The notes beneath the pieces are model-generated. The model searched no databases and was not told the origin of the DNA. It saw only the letters and a program-made list of their open reading frames with translations. 8,599 nucleotides of DNA. Origin: DATHWB01 sp035460965. Its GTDB lineage: Bacteria > Actinomycetota > Acidimicrobiia > Spongiisociales > ZC4RG35. Positions within the stretch are counted from its first letter, which is position 1; every line of letters starts with the position of its first letter. The stretch spans positions 1-8,599 of the forward strand of contig DATHWB010000064.1 in the NCBI GenBank assembly GCA_035460965.1, given 5' to 3'. This document shows positions 6,841 through 8,599 of the stretch, in pieces. The translations under genes and the position numbers were made by a program.

Positions 6841-7748
6841 GCCGCGCTCCGTTCGATGCACCGCAGGCGGGCCGATCGGGCGCGCGGGTTCGCGGTCACC
6901 TCGTCGGTCCCCGGCTTGATCGCCTTTCGGGTCACGGCCAGGTACGGAGCCGGTTCGCTCTCGACCAGCACGGGCAGATCGGGGTGGGGAACGGCCACCT
7001 CGGTGAGTTCGGCGAAGCGGCGCTTCACGATCCGATCCTCCAACGAGTGGTAGCTGATGACCGCACACCGGCCCCCCGGTGCAAGGCGGGCGAGCGCCGC
7101 CTCGAGCCCGGCACGCAATGCGTCCAGCTCACCGTTGACCTCGATGCGGAACGCCTGGAACGCCTGGCGGGCGGGGTGGCCGGCGCGCCGCACGGCTGCC
7201 GGAACGGCGCCTGCGATCACCTCCGACAGTTCCAGCGTGCGCGTGAAGGGTCGGTGCCGGACGATCGCGCGGGCGATGCTCGAGGCGAAGCGCTCCTCGC
7301 CGTAGGTGCGGAGAATGCGAACGAGGTCGGCCTCTGAGGCGGTGTTCACCAGGTCGGCGGCGGTACGGCCCTGGGTCGGATCCATCCGCATGTCGAGCGG
7401 ACCGTCCTCCCGGTACGAGAATCCTCGCCGCGGGTCGTCCACCTGGTGTGAGGAGATCCCGAGATCGAACAGAGCGCCGGAGATGGTGTCGATGCCTGCC
7501 TCGTCGAGCAGGCGATCGAGATCGCCGAAGCTTCCCGCCAACACCGTGATGTCACCGGCATTCGCCCGTGCATCCGGGTCGCGGTCCACTCCGATCATCG
7601 TCACCCTCTCTCCGAGTCTTTCCGACAAGGCTCTCGTGTGGCCTCCCCCACCGAAGGTGGCGTCGACCACGATTCCGTCAGGGACCGGCAGGAACAGCTC
7701 GACGACCGCCTCCGTCAACACCGGTCGGTGATACGACCGGGATGTCAT
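6837..7748 (-). CDS. rsmH: RsmH (MraW), 16S rRNA (cytosine-1402-N4)-methyltransferase
   Basis: RsmH is an S-adenosylmethionine-dependent enzyme that methylates N4 of C1402 in the 16S rRNA decoding centre. It has 303 residues, the normal length. Seen: HRPVLTEAV at the N-terminus (7-15), the SAM-binding glycine motif DATFGGGGH (29-37), GVDRDPDA (53-60), LFDLGISS (93-100), GPLDMRMD (116-123), YGEERFASSIARAI (149-162), HPARQAFQAFRIEVNGEL (191-208), ISYHSLEDRIVK (231-242) and the C-terminal NPRARSARLRCIER (287-300). These are all family signatures. The ATG at 7748 has no Shine-Dalgarno of its own: the bases immediately upstream read CCACCTGCCG. It overlaps the TGA of an 11-codon leader ORF as ATGA, so translation probably depends on coupling. 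No in-frame ATG, GTG or TTG occurs between this ATG and the nearest upstream in-frame stop. Confidence 0.97.
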   Translation of the reverse strand: MTSRSYHRPVLTEAVVELFLPVPDGIVVDATFGGGGHTRALSERLGERVTMIGVDRDPDARANAGDITVLAGSFGDLDRLLDEAGIDTISGALFDLGISSHQVDDPRRGFSYREDGPLDMRMDPTQGRTAADLVNTASEADLVRILRTYGEERFASSIARAIVRHRPFTRTLELSEVIAGAVPAAVRRAGHPARQAFQAFRIEVNGELDALRAGLEAALARLAPGGRCAVISYHSLEDRIVKRRFAELTEVAVPHPDLPVLVESEPAPYLAVTRKAIKPGTDEVTANPRARSARLRCIERSAA

Positions 7749-7780
7749 CGGCAGGTGGCCGGGCCGTGTGCCTGGCGCAT
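7745..7780 (-). CDS. 11-codon leader ORF translationally coupled to rsmH
   Basis: A short frame encoding MRQAHGPATCR starts at an ATG (7778-7780) preceded by GGGGAG (7787-7792) with a 6-nt spacer, a good ribosome binding site. Its TGA (7745-7747) overlaps the rsmH ATG (7746-7748) in the ATGA arrangement used elsewhere in this operon. rsmH itself lacks a Shine-Dalgarno, so ribosomes probably enter at this leader and reinitiate on rsmH. The peptide is too short for any family assignment. Its Shine-Dalgarno and ATG lie in the 3' arm of the hairpin described at 7778-7867. No leader peptide of this type is known to me for rsmH. Confidence 0.55.
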   Translation of the reverse strand: MRQAHGPATCR

Positions 7781-7867
7781 GGCCAGCTCCCCGGGCGCTG
7801 GCACCAAATGGAAGCGGGCGGAGTCAGGGGCCTTCCTTTGGTTCCGGGGAGCTGGCGATGAGCCAGC
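7778..7867 (-). promoter_or_regulatory. Leader RNA between mraZ and rsmH with mutually exclusive hairpins masking a ribosome binding site
   Basis: Read as the minus-strand transcript, four segments occur in order. Segment 1 is GCTGGC (7867-7862), segment 2 GCCAGCTCCCCGG (7856-7844), segment 3 GCCAGC (7802-7797) and segment 4 CCGGGGAGCTGGC (7794-7782). Segments 2 and 4 are perfect 13-base complements. With one mismatch the pairing extends so that CAT (7860-7858) pairs with the leader ATG (7780-7778). ACCAAA plus GGAAG (7842-7832) and CTTCC plus TTTGGT (7814-7803) form a nested inner stem with one bulge. In this fold the GGGGAG site and the ATG are buried. Alternatively, 1 pairs with 2 (5-nt loop) and 3 with 4 (9-nt loop), which leaves GGGGA in a loop. 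This is the geometry of a translational attenuator. A known 'mraW RNA motif' exists near mraW in actinobacteria; whether this is a member was not determined. Confidence 0.6.
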
Positions 7868-7881
7868 CAGTCGTCCTGGCG

Positions 7882-8352
7882 TCACTCGAGTTCCTCGTCC
7901 TCCTCTTCGCCGTCGAGATAGGCGGCGTCGCCTCGCTCGCGCTCTTCCTCGTACCGTGCGGCGGCCCAGAGCTCGATGTGGTCGTAGACGCCGACCACCG
8001 CGACCGTGTCGCCGATCTCCAGGTGGGCGTAGTCCCTCAGGTCGGAGCGGAGCAGCAGACGGCCCGACGAGTCGGGTACCTGCTGATCCGCTCCGCCGAA
8101 CATGGTGCGGCGATACCGGCGTCCGGCCTTGTCGTTGGGCATGGCCAGGGCCTCGGCGGCCTTCTCCTCGTACACCTTCGTGGGGAAGACCATCAGATGC
8201 CCGTCCTGTCCCTTGGTGATGACACATCCCTGCTCCGAGAGCTGGCTGCGGTAGCGCGAAGGAAGGACGAGCCTTCCCTTGCCATCCACGTTGTGTCTGT
8301 CCTCACCGAGGAACACGTCACGTCGGTCCCATCCGCCGTCGAGTGGTGCCAT
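7882..8352 (-). CDS. mraZ: MraZ, DNA-binding transcriptional regulator of the dcw cluster
   Basis: MraZ is a ring-forming AbrB-like DNA-binding protein that represses its own dcw promoter in known species. As called it has 156 residues; the family is usually near 143. Both half-domains show the conserved D-x-x-G-R motif: DGKGR (23-27, followed by LVLPSRYR) and DSSGR (94-98, followed by LLLRSDLR). The C-terminus is strongly acidic (YLDGEEEDEELE). The start is uncertain. The ATG at 8352 gives a 12-residue N-terminal addition, while the GTG at 8316 begins VFLGEDRHNVD, aligning with the usual MFxGxxxHxxD family N-terminus. Neither has a strong Shine-Dalgarno. Its own promoter with MraZ-box repeats lies immediately upstream, supporting autoregulation. 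Confidence 0.95.
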   Translation of the reverse strand: MAPLDGGWDRRDVFLGEDRHNVDGKGRLVLPSRYRSQLSEQGCVITKGQDGHLMVFPTKVYEEKAAEALAMPNDKAGRRYRRTMFGGADQQVPDSSGRLLLRSDLRDYAHLEIGDTVAVVGVYDHIELWAAARYEEERERGDAAYLDGEEEDEELE

Positions 8353-8389
8353 TCCGGCACCCGCCCGAGCGGCTCTCGTCCATCGCTTG

Positions 8390-8434
8390 CGCCACTATGG
8401 CCCACTTCGACCCACATGTCAACACATTCCGCCA
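8390..8434 (-). promoter_or_regulatory. MraZ operator: 10-bp-phased TGGGN-like repeats
   Basis: On the minus strand TGGGT (8414-8410), TGGGC (8404-8400) and TGGCG (8394-8390) are separated by exactly 5 bp. This matches the known MraZ binding pattern in proteobacteria (TGGGN direct repeats with 5-bp spacers). Two weaker units continue the 10-bp phase upstream: TGTTG (8424-8420, overlapping the -35) and TGGCG (8434-8430). The repeats cover the -35, the spacer and the -10, so bound MraZ should block RNA polymerase. Autorepression is inferred. Confidence 0.75.
8394..8422 (-). promoter_or_regulatory. Sigma-70-type promoter of mraZ and the dcw operon
   Basis: On the minus strand a perfect TTGACA (-35, 8422-8417) is followed after 17 bp by CATAGT (-10, 8399-8394; 4 of 6 consensus bases). 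Transcription would start near 8388-8386, about 35 nt before the mraZ ATG. This is the only convincing promoter seen for the operon. Most downstream genes overlap, so they probably depend on it. The spacer carries the MraZ boxes. Confidence 0.8.
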
Positions 8435-8599
8435 CTTGCTCCCCGGACAAACCCGTGGAAGAACCCCAAGGCGCGAAATGCGATGATCCCGAGAGGGATC
8501 GAGCGCTGGGGGGTGCCGGGGGGCTCGCGCCCCTGCACAATCGAGCTGGTCCACGAGTTCGCTGACGCTCACCGCCCCCCTCGGCCCGGCATTCGCCGG
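8435..8599. other. Intergenic region upstream of the mraZ promoter, with short hairpins and no gene seen
   Basis: No convincing gene lies here. Three small inverted repeats were seen: GATCCC-GAGA-GGGATC (8485-8500), GGGGC-TCGC-GCCCC (8520-8533; on the minus strand the loop is GCGA, a GNRA-type tetraloop), and CCGGC-ATTC-GCCGG (8586-8599) at the window edge. None is followed by a T-tract, so they are not typical intrinsic terminators. Two G6 runs (8508-8513 and 8518-8523) flank TGCC on the plus strand. Confidence 0.5.
8485..8500. repeat. 16-bp inverted repeat upstream of mraZ promoter
   Basis: GATCCC and GGGATC arms of 6 bp flank GAGA. The element lies about 60 bp upstream of the mraZ -35. 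It could be an operator or part of a terminator from a gene beyond the window. There is no T-tract and nothing seen decides between these. Confidence 0.5.

Noticed and set aside
6841..7068. Upstream extension of the ftsL frame inside rsmH
   Set aside because: It is the rsmH shadow. The GTG at 6840 has a GGAG site and overlaps the rsmH stop, and the extension has no FtsL character.
7782..7856. The mraZ-rsmH hairpin as an intrinsic terminator or a MITE-like insertion
   Set aside because: There is no U-tract after the 3' arm, and instead a ribosome site and ATG occupy it. No target-site duplication or second copy is seen in the window.
8318..8572. An 84-codon minus-strand frame upstream of mraZ, starting GTG after a G-rich run
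   Set aside because: It runs through the mraZ promoter, the MraZ boxes and the start of mraZ in another frame, and shows no recognisable domain.
8520..8599. Possible end of RNase P RNA or another structured RNA upstream of mraZ
   Set aside because: Short GC-rich hairpins are present, but I could not recognise conserved RNase P core sequences, and the region is cut by the window edge.

Overview
The window is a GC-rich stretch of a dcw (division and cell wall) cluster. Every gene is on the minus strand, so transcription runs from the right end (about 8390) to the left end (1) and out of the window. In transcription order the genes are mraZ, rsmH (mraW), an ftsL-type gene, ftsI (pbpB), murE, mraY, murD and ftsW (cut by the left edge). 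High GC, frequent GTG starts and a dcw cluster headed by mraZ fit an actinobacterium. The MurE DNPR motif indicates meso-diaminopimelate peptidoglycan. A deep-branching class such as Acidimicrobiia is possible, but this is a weak inference because no taxonomic marker was compared.

Layout: 8353-8599 is the intergenic region upstream of mraZ. It holds a sigma-70-type promoter (TTGACA, 17 bp, CATAGT) overlaid by MraZ-box repeats phased at exactly 10 bp. mraZ (7882-8352) is followed by a 133-bp spacer containing an elaborate set of complementary segments and an 11-codon leader ORF whose stop overlaps the rsmH start. rsmH, ftsL, murE, mraY, murD and ftsW are tightly packed, mostly by 4-base ATGA or GTGA overlaps, as expected for one translationally coupled operon. 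The exception is the 74-bp ftsL-ftsI gap. There a well-placed Shine-Dalgarno and an ATGA-overlapping ATG open a 24-codon frame that is in phase with ftsI but ends in TGA two codons before the apparent GTG start of ftsI.

The genes work together in septal peptidoglycan synthesis. MurD and MurE add D-Glu and diaminopimelate to the UDP-MurNAc peptide in the cytoplasm, and MraY loads the finished pentapeptide on undecaprenyl phosphate. FtsW polymerises lipid II at the septum, FtsI crosslinks the strands, and the FtsL-like protein is expected to help activate FtsWI. MraZ is the cluster's transcriptional regulator and RsmH methylates 16S rRNA. murF, normally between murE and mraY, is absent, since those two genes overlap directly.

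The most interesting items are (1) the switch-like leader between mraZ and rsmH, in which an anti-Shine-Dalgarno arm can mask the leader ORF's ribosome binding site and ATG, with alternative pairings available; (2) the in-frame TGA before ftsI; (3) the five-unit phased MraZ operator; (4) the missing murF; and (5) six cysteines in three close pairs in the extracytoplasmic part of FtsI. Nothing foreign or mobile was seen.
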